A stretch of DNA of 64,000 nt, taken from assembly GCA_025267735.1 (NCBI GenBank), contig CM046307.1, positions 53,439,395 to 53,503,394 of the forward strand. Direction: 5' to 3'. The notes under the pieces are model-generated. The model was given only the letters and a program-made list of their open reading frames with translations. It made no database searches and had not been told where the DNA came from. This document shows, one piece after another, positions 36,563 through 49,000 of the stretch (the stretch's first letter is position 1; each line of letters opens with the position of its first letter). The translations under genes and the position numbers were made by a program. This stretch comes from Mactra quadrangularis. Taxonomy: Eukaryota > Mollusca > Bivalvia > Venerida > Mactridae.

Positions 36563-36813
36563 TACTGTCTGATACTGTGATACATAAAGAATGAAGATAC
36601 GTCGTTACATATTATTTCTCTCGGTGCTTTTTCACAGACTAAACACAATGGTCTCTGGTAGACTTGGTGCCTTTGATGGACATGTTGAACTAGATGTCCT
36701 AGTCAGACAAGATAAACATGGTGTTTCTGTCTTGATTTGCTTGGTAGTACATGTAATACAATCTTGACCTGACAATAGTGTTACAGATAAAGTGATTGAT
36801 GTCCTTTTGAAGT

Positions 36814-37085
36814 CCGGGACGGTAGCGCAGTTGGTAGCGCGTCAGGCTATCGAATCTAGCGTTCCGAAGGAGGAACGGGTTCAAATCCCACCCGGGGAGG
36901 TTATACCCCTTCTTGAAAATTTGACAATAATGTCAATTTTCCTCCATTAATAAGGTATGTGAGGAAGATTCCGGCCTTGTAGAAAGGTAGGTAAATACTG
37001 GTTATAGACAAGAGTTCAGGAGAGCTAGGCTAGGTGCTTTGGGCGCCGTGAAATAATCTTATTGTGTTGACACGGTATTAAACCC
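36814..37085 (+). mobile_element. tRNA-derived SINE in B2
   Basis: Positional partner of 32348-32632, with A box GCGCAGTTGGTAGCGCG and B box GGTTCAAATCCC. The 3' end GTGTTGACACGGTATTAAACCC is followed by an AAATA-rich tail. Confidence 0.82.
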
Positions 37086-37089
37086 AGTA

Positions 37090-37300
37090 TAAAATAAAAT
37101 AAATAAGATGTTCTAGATATTAACATGACATAATAAATTCTTTATTTGGCATCAAATGTACAATTAATAACTAGCAGAAACATAATAATACAATATAGAT
37201 AGTACTGTGCGTGTATTTACACGGTATTTAACAAAACAAAACAAAAATAAATTCTGAGATTTTAACATCAACTTATTACAATAATAAGTATCAAAAAAGT
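37090..37300 (-). mobile_element. Probable LINE 3' tail, only in B2
   Basis: The stretch has no match in B1. Read on the minus strand it contains GCCAAATAAAGAATTTATTA, like the tails of other LINE fragments here. It is too short to classify. Confidence 0.4.
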
Positions 37301-38431
37301 ATACAATATCAGTTTATGAAGTCCGTTGCTTGAAAGCTACAGGGTAAATATAAAAAATGAAATGTTAATAATAAGTTTTTGTTTTTTTATAAAGTAAAAA
37401 ATGGTATTCTATTTCTGGGATATTCATACGTGTATTTCATTGAGTACATATTCTATTTGCTGTTGGTATTCCTTGATGTCTACCTTGTTCAATCGCTAAG
37501 GAGTTTGCTGACAGTCATAATGTATGTATCATTATATTATGTACCACATCTTCGGTTAAATCCATGGTTTGATAATTTATTGTATAAATATCTTTAATGG
37601 GATTTATCATTACTTCTTTGTTAGTTTTGACTTCAAAAGCTTTATAAACCGCGTTTAAAACATTTTGTAATTCATTTGGTGCGACATAAAAAGAACACGT
37701 TACTGAAGACCGTAAGCTACGTAGATGCTTACATTCAAGCACCCTGATGATACCAATATTCTCAATCTACCTCAAGGTATGAGTCAGGGGTGGGGAATTC
37801 CATGTTTTTCCACTTGTCCACGGACGAGTGAAATCTAAAAAAATCAATTTGTCTGGCGTCAAAATGCACTTGCTCTAATGTTCAATACTCAAAAGTTAAT
37901 ACTGAAAATTGTGATATAAAATACACACTGTACGTACATGTAATGATAAATAATTGACAAAGGGACAATTCAAAATTGAACTTTTTTGAAGCATTGAGAC
38001 ATCTACTTTACTATGTTTTTGCTATGTTACATGTACAGTGGAGTATAGTTTAGCTAAAAAATATTACTTGTTCACGTACAAATGGGAAACAAATATTGGC
38101 TTGCTCGCAGACGTACAAGTCGGGCAAAGTCGAGCACATCCCTGATGATAATATGTATTTATAATCTAAAACAACAATTTGAAATTTTATAAGTTCAAAA
38201 ACATAAACGTTGAGATTTACTATTGTAAGAAATCTTTTTGTCTGATCAGCAATTCTTAAACACATGGAGGTAATATTTTTTTTTTGGTAATAATCTTTAT
38301 TTCCTCCTTCAAATGGAGAGCATATACATTGAATATGTACAAAATATACAACTATACAAAGATCACAGAATACATATACTATACATTATGTATAGCTAAA
38401 TATCAGATCACAAAATACTTGCGTAAAATAA

Positions 38432-38505
38432 CATTCTCGTACCCCGAGGCTATCAATCTTGAACGCTATAGTATCGAGAATCTTGACAGCTTCTGGGAAC
38501 GAGAG
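38432..38505. mobile_element. Palindromic CATTCTCG element, diverged
   Basis: It opens CATTCTCGTACCCCGAGGC and closes CTTCTGGGAACGAGAG. The arms are less well matched than in the other copies. It lies within the 3' UTR of the LINE-2 fragment. Confidence 0.65.
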
Positions 38506-38611
38506 AATTGCAAATTCAAGAACATAACAATTTAACTTCAACATGTAGGTTTCTGTATCAATGTACTTTCTAAATAATGCACTTCAATTTAATAATTCAC
38601 GTACGTATATA

Positions 38612-39379
38612 TCAATACCACAGCATACATAAATATTTAATGAGCCACCAGTTAATTAAAAGATTGTCATTTGTATCAACGGCTGACCCAAGCAAGCTGA
38701 TGCATTGATCATGTGGACTTTTACTTATTAAAATATCGTAGTAAGAATATCCAAACTTTGTAATATAGTTGAGAAACATACACTTTCTTATACAATTGTT
38801 GGCTTCACAAAGCAATAATAAATGTGTCACAATGTTGTCCGTTATAAGTGAACATTTTGGACATACTTGAATATAGGTAGTAGAAACAAGTTTACCAATT
38901 ATTAGTACAATCTTTTTACACATATCAGTATAGTAATAATTGCCCTTTGAAATGTTCCATAAAATACAAGATGTCTTTGTACAAAGGATATCACATAAGA
39001 CTGACGCACATTCACTTTCCAAGAGTCTACTTATTCTAACAATATAGTCAGATTCAAGAACGCGCTGTTTAATAGTTTTTTTTCAAGCATACTTCGAAGG
39101 GAAAGTACCATTTTGTATATATGTTGTAAGAACAGCACTCAATTCATATTTTTGTAATATAGAAAATATGTCAGGTAAGTAACCCAAACATTTTGAATCA
39201 AACTTCATGAACGCAATAAGTCTATGGTTAAATACTCGTTTTGCAAGATAAATATTGGACAACCTGCACATTTGCCCTAAGAACTGAAGTTTTCTATATT
39301 CTATTATCTTTTCTATAGAGGACATCTGTATTGTAGCTAACGAGTAGTCATTACTGGTATTAACTGGAAGAGATTGCAT
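38612..39379 (-). pseudogene. LINE ORF2 C-terminus with one nonsense codon
   Basis: A single frame runs the whole length and is broken only by TGA at 39083-39085, just after FPSKYA. Related elements commonly have a Trp there, so TGG to TGA is the likely change. Motifs: KLQFLGQMCRL early, GYLPDIFSILQKY in the middle, and a CCHC-like VCPKC...H-x4-C zinc motif in the second part. It belongs to a non-LTR element different from the one at 9075-12000. Confidence 0.78.
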
Positions 39380-39582
39380 AACTTTTATACTATGAATTGT
39401 GAAGAAAGAATGAGGTATACTTTAATATTGTATTACTGTATTACTCTATTGAACTCAGAATGTAGTAGAATATATATGTAGAAAACACTAGAGGTGGTAA
39501 AAAATCATATGGAAACTACAGAATGTTCCACTACTTGTATAAAGACTACTGCAACATGTGTATAATGTGGTTGGGGTTCGGA

Positions 39583-39666
39583 AGTTTGGACACCCCCCCC
39601 CCCTCCCTAGAAAAAGTCCGGACCCCCCCCCCCCCCCCCTAGAAAAAAATTCTGGATCCGCCCCTG
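39583..39666 (-). mobile_element. Partial G-run element upstream of SREK1
   Basis: Two C runs separated by CTAGAAAAAGTCCGGA and ending TTCTGGATCCGCCCCTG are the reverse complement of the left end of the 33387-33692 element. It lies about 260 bases before the SREK1 start codon. Confidence 0.65.
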
Positions 39667-39924
39667 AGGATACAAGTATTACGGGCCCGTTACTGTAGCC
39701 TATATGACTGTATATACTAGTTTTACGGGTCCGTAATTGTGGCCTATTTATCACGGAACAGCCAAATCAAGAACGAATACTCCGGATAACGAGGGAAACG
39801 ACTGAAGCTTTCCGATTGTAATCAAAACGTTTTACGACATCCGTAAAGCGCCGCACGGCGTTTTGGAAAATGTGTAGACTTTTTTACTTTTTATCTTGCT
39901 AGAAACACGCTAACAGTGATCAAA
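39667..39924 (+). promoter_or_regulatory. SREK1 5' UTR / proximal promoter region
   Basis: The stretch before the start codon includes a doubled TTACGGGYCCGTWAYTGTRGCC motif (about 39688-39748) and a mildly GC-rich patch AAGCGCCGCACGGCG near 39847. No clear TATA box is seen. The context GATCAAAATGTCG puts A at -3, favourable for initiation. Confidence 0.4.
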
Positions 39925-40052
39925 ATGTCGGACCAAATCGACACTAAGGTAGTTCAGGTGTCTAACATTGCACCAAATGCAACTAGAGAACAAATGAAGA
40001 CACTATTCAGTTATCTTGGTCGGATTGACGAAATACAGTTGTACCCAACCGA
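39925..40052 (+). CDS. SREK1: SREK1 exon 1
   Basis: Start MSDQIDTKVVQVSNIA, first half of RRM1. Donor GA|GTAGGT; the last codon is split (GA+G = Glu). Reading on past the donor gives an immediate TAG, which supports this border. Confidence 0.9.
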
Positions 40053-43000
40053 GTAGGTTTTTTTGTTATTGTTTAATTTATTTTTGATTTGTTCTTCATT
40101 TTTACGTTTGTTTTGGTAATTCACACTAAATAGAAGAGACAAAAGCAAGCAAGCAACTCTCTAAAAGTGTAGTATTTTGTACGGAATTTAAAGGAAATAT
40201 TTATAGGAAATAGTCGATTCTTAGGGTAATTTTAATTGTGAAATATTTGCAAGTGATTGGTAAGAAAGTCGGCGATTTTTGAACGTTAATTTGACTTAAA
40301 TTTCGTGAATAAAAAAGGTAATTTAGCTTGATAAAAAGAGCTTTGTACTTGAGTAAATAAATAGTTAGAAAGTCTAGGAAGTTTTTGTAAAAATATTCAA
40401 GCTTGTCATTCCTCACCAAATCTTTTAAATTTTAACGAAAATATAAACGATCTCGTTAAAAAATATCCATTCATATTCATAACCAAAAGTCAGCAATTTA
40501 CTAAAAACTCAACCGTTATCCAGTAAAAAATCGCGTTTTTATCTTTTCAATTTAACAGTATACTTATCGTAAGTAAAAAGCCGTGATTCTTTAAAATAGT
40601 ATGCAAATTGCGGGAAAATTGCCGAGATAATTTAAATTCAATGAATTGGTCAATGCTTTGGGTAAGGATCGCCGCTTTTAAACGTGACAATGTAAAAATA
40701 AATCATTTATCAACATTTTTTATCAAATCGAAGACATTTTGCTTTTGATTCTGTCCAAAAATATGGTCGATTTTGCATTCGAAAATCGCCGTTTTTTTCT
40801 TACAGGACAATTAAAAAAATTTAATGAAAAAATACTAAAGCAGGCCTTTTTTTCCTTATATAACAGGGGCCGTTTACAGGCGCCTTCCCCTCAAAAAATT
40901 TCTTTAAAATCATGCAGTTTTCCCCAAATATGGAGTTTAACTTGGATTTTTTGTTCCCCTCCCTATGAAATTGCGATAAAATTTCCCCAAATGTTCTATA
41001 TAAAAAAGGCCCCAGGTCCCTTCCCCAAACAATGAAAAAAAGCCCTGTAAAGAATCGTCAATTTAACAAAAAGATATATCAATATAAGATAATTCTGTCC
41101 AAATTAGACATATTCGGTCCAACTTATAATCCAACTCTACATAACAAATCGCTCTTGAAAAGTAAACTAAGTATGTGACACTTTGAAGACGACAACGTCA
41201 TATCTCCGTATGTTAAACATCCGGTAAGTTTATTAGTCATATCCAAAATGGCGGGTGTAATAACAATTGGATAAGTCACGTCGGTAAATATTTGTTTATT
41301 TCGAGTTATAATGAATACAATCAAGTTTTTCGATGTTAAAATGTTGAAGCATACGCATGTTATTTGACTTCCGTAACTCTAGACAACCCTGACAGCGTTG
41401 TCTACAGTAACGGAACTTCCGTAACTCTAGCCACTGCCAAGCAAAAAATGAACAACGTAATGTTGACATATACCAGGTGGGGGGATAGAATCTAGTTTAG
41501 CGGACCCTGCTATTGTGCATGCTCCATACTTCCCGAAATACGTAGGTCTGACGGACATGTGAGAGAAATTTTGACAAGGCCTGACGAGTTTTTATTCCGG
41601 ATCAGTCCGGCTGTCCGGCATTTTTTTGTGTCGCATGATCGATCTGGTTGTTCAGTTTTTATTCCGTGCTGTTTATGATGCAATGAATTCCAAGAATGTG
41701 CGTCCTCGCAACGCGAATACTTCGCTGGTATATCTTGTTTTCAGTTTAAGAGTTTAAACTTTTTCTCAAATAGTAAACAATCACCAAAAATCAGTCTGTT
41801 ACAAAAAAACTATGACATGTTTTTCTTTGTTTAAATATTTGTTCGGTCTGACAAATTTCAATTCGGTTCGACAGATTTCAATTCGGTCCGACAGATTTTT
41901 AGGACATGTCAGACCGAATGTCTGACACTTTTTTTAACTTTAGGGAAGCCTGATGCTCGGACGTTGCGTTGTTTACAATTTTGGACGCCATTTTGTTGTT
42001 AATGATGCAGTTTTTTGTTCATTATTTCAATGAATTATTTTTAATAACTATTTTAAAATGCGTTTTTGTTATCCATTTTTAATATCAGCAGGGGTGTGGG
42101 GGCGGCAGCCCCCATAAAAACAGAAAATTAGCCGCAATTACCTTCGCGCTACTGCTCATAGAAACAGCATGTGCACGCATATTTATATTTACTTCCGGGG
42201 TCTGCTAAACTAGATATGTTCCAAATCCGGGATCATATTAAATATGTAGGGAAAACTATATTTGCATTGATTATTGTAGTTAAAGGTGATTAAATGTCAA
42301 CACGTCAATCACTTGAAGAGTCTTGTACTTCTTTTTGTTAAATAAACTATCAATTAAATATTTATTTTGACTTGATACTTTATTTTAATACTCAATAGTC
42401 AACTGTCTAATTTGCTTATTTTTAGGACATCTGAACTTCAAGTCACAGCAAAGGTTTGTTATGTGAAATATGATGACTGTACTAGTGTTGGAGTTGCTCT
42501 TCATCTTACAAATACTGTGTTTATTGATAGAGCTTTGGTTGTTGTACCTGTCATGGATGGTAAGATAATAATACATATCTCTATAAGTGATTGTTTTACA
42601 ACTTAAAAGATTATGGGTTGTGTTATGTAAGTTCTTACAACCTATTTTGTCACAAATCCTTCTCCATTACATTACTAATTAATAGGGTTGTCGCCATACA
42701 CCAGAAGCGTATCGCGATATATTACAATACGCTAGCTCTGTATTGCGATACGTACCATGATATATTGTGGGTTTATAAATTTGTTGTGTCTTTGCTGTAT
42801 TCAACAGAAGCATTGCTAATCTTATTTGCAACTACTTGAATCTGGTTTCACTAGGTCTACATGGTCATTGATGACTGTGATGTATGTTTTGCATATAAAA
42901 AGATGCTTAGTTAGAAGAAAAAATCACCCCTTTAGCTGCAGAAAATCCTAGCAATCAAGCTCCTGGACACCATGCTTGTTTCACAACTTCCTGTCCCGAA

Positions 43001-46000
43001 GTATTCAATTCAAAACATATTTTGCACAAGTTCTGTTGAACCAATCGAACATGCCCCAGTCAGTTAAATTCTTGTAACTTAAATTTAGATTGAATGAACA
43101 ATTTGATGGAAAAACTGACATTTAGCTACTTTTATATCCCGAAGAGAGGATTTTTCCAATAAATAAAAAAATATCGCCTAATACCGGTACGTTAAATTTG
43201 CACCGCGGTACATATTGCTGCAGCTGTGTATTGCAATATACGGGTATACCAGAACATCGTGACAGCCCTACTAATTATCTATATTAAATTGATTTTTGAT
43301 AATATGACTTCCTGTGTCATATATGACTTCAGTGAAATTCAGATGTTTATTTCTTCACCTAAATCACTGGTTATTTCATAGAAGAATCTTGAAGGTGAGG
43401 GATAATTGATAAGAAAGAGAATGAAAGTCCACCACACAGTACATTGACTGGTTATATACTTTAAGATTAATGACTGCAGTAATTAAATGTTCGAAAATTT
43501 TAGTAAAGAAGAAATAGACATATTTGTGAAACTCTTTCTTGGAAAAATATAGACTTTGTAATTATTTTAAAATTTATAAGAAAACACTCGTGTTGGACAA
43601 ATATATAGATCTTTCATCAGTATGCCCTTATTTCTGAAGAAGATAATCTATTTTTGCTGACATTTGTATTAGGGCACAGAAATCATATCATAGCTACACA
43701 CATGGTACCTGCACATTATAATAATAAAAATTAATATATAATACCTTAATAAGTTGGAGTATGACCATACAGTAGTTTTTATCATAATTTATGAAATGTG
43801 TAAAAGTCAAGATTCAACCATATGTAGCATAAGTTTTGCTTTAGCTGACATTGAACACAATTGATAACCATGTACTTTTTCTTGTTGTTATAAATTTGTG
43901 TTGTAAGTTGCAACTAAACTACATATTTTTACCATTTCAGAAGAAATCCCAGACGAACAGTCTGCATTACAGAGAGCCTCATCAGCTGTTGCTGGAATGT
44001 TACCAGGACAACCAACATGGCCTAGTAATGTTATAAGTCAGGTAAATCAGTTTGTCTTTGATTTCTTGCCCAATGGCAATTATTTTGCCTCTGTCTGCTC
44101 CAAGGTGCAAACCCCCATCAGGTTCTTGATTTCATTATTTGTGTGTAGTGTCCCTTTTATAATATTTTTATTTTATTTTGGAACCTCAGAAAAGTTATTT
44201 TGCTATGCACATGGGTGCAAGTTTTCAGGCATATAGCCTGAAGTTCAGGTTTTTTACTCAACAAATTAGACAATGTTTTGCTATTAAATTATGAAGAAAA
44301 ATGGTTTTTAAACTACAGTTTTCAGGTTTTTCAAAATTTTATCTTGCACCCATGTATGTAAAGAATGCTAAAATCTCAAAATTTTGGAACTCTTGGATTT
44401 TGAAATTTTGAACTCCAACCTTATCAAATATTATTTTATTGTAAAAAACTTGTGCATGTATTTCAGTTACAAAGTGTAGGAGGTTGTCAAGTGATTATCA
44501 CTAATGATCCAAGATTGACGGCACTAGGTTTATCACAATATCCTCCATTACCTAGTAATACAGATCCTTCTAAGATTGAAGAGATTAGACGTACAGTATA
44601 TGTTAGTAATCTAGATGGAGTAGTAAGTTTATTTCTTTTTTTATCATTTGTTTACATGGGTGAATGTTTTCAAGAATTGTCATTGTTTTACAGTCAGAAA
44701 CTTAATCATGAATTGCCTACTGGGTTAAATTTAGGAAGTGAACCATATTATGTCTTTAATAGTTTAAGAAATATTTTAATTAGTTATAGGCATCAATGAA
44801 CGTTTATGAAACAGTGTTCAATCTAGGGTGTAAAAAACTCAACTGAGATGCAGAAAAAACAATAACTTGTCAAATGTGTGATATAACACTTTTTATGGGT
44901 CTAATAGTTGATAGTTATTGCACCATTTGTATTTATATTGGCAAATGGCCCTATGGTGCTCTCTAGATTTAACTTGAATGAACTAATTTTGAAACCCGGG
45001 TCGATAGCGCAGTTGGTAGCGCGCCAGGATTTGGATACTCGTGCCCGAGGGTGTGTGGGTTCAAACCCCACCCGGGGAGGTTATACCCTTCCATGAAAAT
45101 TTGACAATAATGTTGATTTTCCTCCATTGATTAGATAATATGGAGAAGTTTCCGGCCTTGTGGAAGGGTAGGTGAGTACTGGTTACAGACAATGGTCCAG
45201 GAAAGCTAGGTTAGGTGCGCTGGATGCTGTGAAATGACTTAAAATTGTGTTGATACTGCGTTAACTCCAATAAATAAATAGAACTAATGTTGATATATAT
45301 TTTATATTTTAGATTACAGGAGATCAGATAATGACATTTTTTGGACAAATTGGTGAGATAAAGTTTGTAAGAATGGGTGGTGAAGAAGTAGATGGTAATA
45401 AATGTGCTTACATAGAGTTTACAGATCAAAGATCTATTGCTACCGCTCTTACTTATAATGGTGTCATGTTTCAAGGGCGTCCATTGAGGTAATTATCTCT
45501 TTATTTATTTGTTCGAACTCTATGTTTTTAACAACTTTAGACTGTTTAGTTAGATAACAGTCAGTTGTTAAAGGATCACATTTTCTTAACTGATTTACCA
45601 AAGTGTGATTGGCAATTTTCCTTGTCAGGGTTTATACAAACTGGAAAAATCATGGAAATTAGATTTTTCTGGAAAAATCATGGAATTTGAATTTAGGGAA
45701 ATATGATGGAAAGTCATGGAAACTTAGAAAACATCATGCAAAAAGTTTAATGTGTCAGTGCAAAAACTATTTTGCGTTTATTGATTTCAACCCCCTAAAA
45801 AAGTGAATGAAAAACATAAATTCAGACGTAATGTCCTTGATATACAGGGCTCAACATTAAAGGTTAGAATATTGCCCCTGACGTCCTATATTTAGGTTTG
45901 GGCTACTTGTTCCTGCTATTAAAGATATGGTTTGAGCAAGTTAAAATATAGCTGGCTGTCCATTTGGGCAATTTAGTTTAAAAATTAATGTCCAGTCCTG

Positions 46001-49000
46001 GATAAATAACCTTTTGTGTACAATGTGTACAATGATGAGTGGGTTTGCCTGGAACTGATGAACATGTAACTGGTGAAAATGTTAGCAGAATGTTAAAAGA
46101 TTGGTCTCTATTACTATGAAACATAATAAATCCGGCTAGTGCTTGTTAAATGTTTAAGGTATAGACTGGTAGTAGTTATTTGAATGTTTGAACATATATT
46201 TCAGTGTGGCACATTCAACATCAGCAATAGATAAACCTAAAACAAAGATGCAGGAAGCTGCACAGAGAGAAATAGAGGAAGCCATGAAGAAAGTAAAAGA
46301 AGCTCAATCTTTAATTACAGCAGCTGCAGATCTAGGTTAGTACTTGTAGCAATCTTTTGTTAGTTCTATGATAGTGGGTAAGATTCTCTCCCAGATAGCT
46401 TGGTCCTTTGACTGACTGTCATTTTAGAGGAAAGTTATAGTCAGTCAATGTCATGTGTGATTATTAACTTAGAGGTTGTAGGTTACATTCTTGGGCTGAG
46501 TCTATGGTGAAATATTTTAATAGAATTCAGTCATGAAATATTTTCTAATACTATTCTCTTTCAGGACAGTTTTAAGCCACTGAGTAATGTATGTGCTTGT
46601 AAGTGTAACTTGTTAAAACCTTTATTGGTCTAGAGACCAAAGCCTCTCCAGGAACCCTAAGCACTAAATCATGAACTTTTTCAAATGTCTTTTCCTATGA
46701 TTTTTTTCAAATGGTTTGGACAGAATAATTAAGATACATTATACTTCGATAGACCACACCAGGAACTCCAAATTTATAGGGTTTTCATCATTGCACAGGT
46801 GGTACCAAGTTTTCTTCACATTATTGCAGAAAAGCTGGAAAGATTAAACCCTATTGTTCTGTGTACACATGTTTTCATTGTAACAGTAAAAGTTTGTTTG
46901 TAAAACAAAGGGAAAAACACAAATATTTGAATTCCAGATGTAGTCTTTTGAGTATTGATTTTGAATTACCTCCCTTTGCACCTACATAAATCTATAAGAG
47001 ATGTAACTCGCCTACCTAATTTTGAAGTAAATTTGAACATTTGGAACACCTCTTGTTCCTGTACTTATCTCTCATTGTATTATGGGACAGATATTATAGT
47101 CTCTGTTGTGAACAAAATTTGTTTCAAGAGTAATCTACAATGGTTCTTGAATTCCATTGACATGTTGTGTATATACTATGTTGTACTTTCCTTCCTTCAG
47201 GTGATTTGAATATTGACAAAACAGTTTCAAAGTTAGCTTCAAGTAAGTATGAATGGATTGATGAGTGCAGCAGCATAGCCCATGGTTTGATATTCTTATA
47301 GAATATAACTAAAGACACAAAAATTGGTTGGACATGGAAGAAAGATTTTCAGAATATTTTTTTTATATAAGCTGAAAGTTGCAGAAGATATGGTCTCCTT
47401 TATTTGACATGGGAAGGGCTGTAATAAAAAGACTGTTGGTCCTGTGCACAAGTCTAATTATAGACGCAGTGTGAAAACTGCCATGTACACAACCAGCCAT
47501 CTTAATCTTTTAAGTAGAGGTTATTAAATATGGCAATCATGCCTTAAGGAAAATATTGGCACACTTGCATAGGTATTGGTTCAATACAGACTTAAGGCAC
47601 ACTTGCCCTGTTTCATAACCTTTTTATTGCATATGTTGACTCTTGCATGTAATTATGATTTTTCTAAAACATAAAACCAAATATTTTCTCGACTTTATGT
47701 GCCATTTTGCATGTTGACATGACGTCACGTTAAATGTTTTGTTTATTCAATGCAGACACTTTGGAATCTAATGAATGCTTATTATAAAACTGAGTAATGT
47801 TGTTGATAATTTTATTCTGCTATTAAAAAAATACATCATAGCATTTAATATCTACGTGTTGCTAATTACTTAACAAATTTCAACAGTTGAAAGTCTGTTA
47901 TAGTTGAACTGCAGATCCAAACTGACCGAAAGTTGCCTTGATAATGATTTTTTTGGCACACTAGGAAGTGAGCCAAATATCCATATTTTAGCACTCTTGC
48001 TAAATACTGGAATATATTGCCCTCATAAAGGCTATATCGGCACATTTTCACAGCAATTTTGTTACTACTTATTGTAACATATGCAATAATAAAGAATACT
48101 TCCATAGTTGTTGTTGTTGTCTTGTTGTTTTTTGTCTTTGACTTTCTTTCATAATGAAGATAAATTAGAATTTTATTGATCATGATGTCATTTTTGCTTC
48201 TTACATGAAATAGTTCTGAATTCCAAAACCATTAGCGTGACACTTAAAGAGAGGGTACTTTACTATTTAGTTGTAGTCTATGCTAATACAAGTCAAATAA
48301 GACCATCTTCTTGGCTCTATCTTGGGGTTTAGGAGTGTTTATATTTTATTTCATAATAAAACATAGCTGTAAATTATTTCTATAACAATGACTCATTTTG
48401 TTGACCTCAATTTATTAGTTCTTATTTATTAATAAATGATTTCAGGCTTTGGAAGAAGTCGATCACGATCTCGATCACGTTCTCGAAGACATAGAAGTAG
48501 GTCACGATCTAGAAGGCGTAGTAGTAGGTCACGATCGAGACATAGAAGGTCAAGGTCAAGACATAGATCAAGGTCAAAGCGCCGTTCAAGGTCAAGGAAA
48601 CGTTCAAGATCTGGATCTAGAAAGAAAAGATCAAGTTCAAAGTAAGATATAATTAGACATTCTTAAACAATTTATTTTCACTTGACAAGACTTCATGGTT
48701 GAGTTGGTTAAATTGACGGCATCTTGTCCAGTAACCTTTTTCTAGCAGACATTTGATGGTTTAACCCCAGCTTTGATATAATTGTGAAAAAATACAGCAC
48801 TAGCTTAGATGGTAGTCAAGTACTAGTAAATTCTAGGAATATTAATTAGGTGAACTATACACCTCATTAGAAGTCTACTCATTGAAAGGTGCACTTGGGA
48901 CATAAAAATCATCAAAAAGCACATCCATGATTTTGCAATATCCAAGATGTTTTTTAAGCAAAACTTTACTTTGGATTGTTTCTTGGTACATCAAGTCATG

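Larger units (their letters stand above)
38274..39379 (-). mobile_element. LINE C-terminal fragment with 3' UTR (LINE-2 of this window)
   Basis: The 3' end (near 38274-38300) shows a poly-A run after GGAAATAAAGATTATTACC. The coding part begins near 39379 and ends in TGA at 38612-38614. The 3' UTR holds a copy of the CATTCTCG palindrome (about 38432-38505). Only the region downstream of the reverse transcriptase survives. Confidence 0.75.
34662..39484. repeat. Tandem duplicated block, copy B2
   Basis: Direct copy of 29845-34652, about as long but with different insertions. Its last ~100 bases (39388-39484) match 34549-34652, which shows that the LINE at 38274-39379 lies inside the block. Confidence 0.85.

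Noticed and set aside
36814..36900. tRNA gene candidates (here and at 32348, 44995, 50271)
   Set aside because: A and B boxes are good, but the acceptor stems do not pair and each is followed by the same SINE core and tail, so they are SINE heads.
40053..40060. Reading SREK1 exon 1 through to the in-frame TAG as a short complete ORF
   Set aside because: RRM1 would be cut in half; the donor GTAGGT just before the stop joins in correct phase to exon 2, which carries the other half.
40739..41035. 98-codon ORF in SREK1 intron 1
   Set aside because: Low-complexity, Phe/Lys/Pro-rich translation of AT-rich intron sequence without splice-compatible borders.
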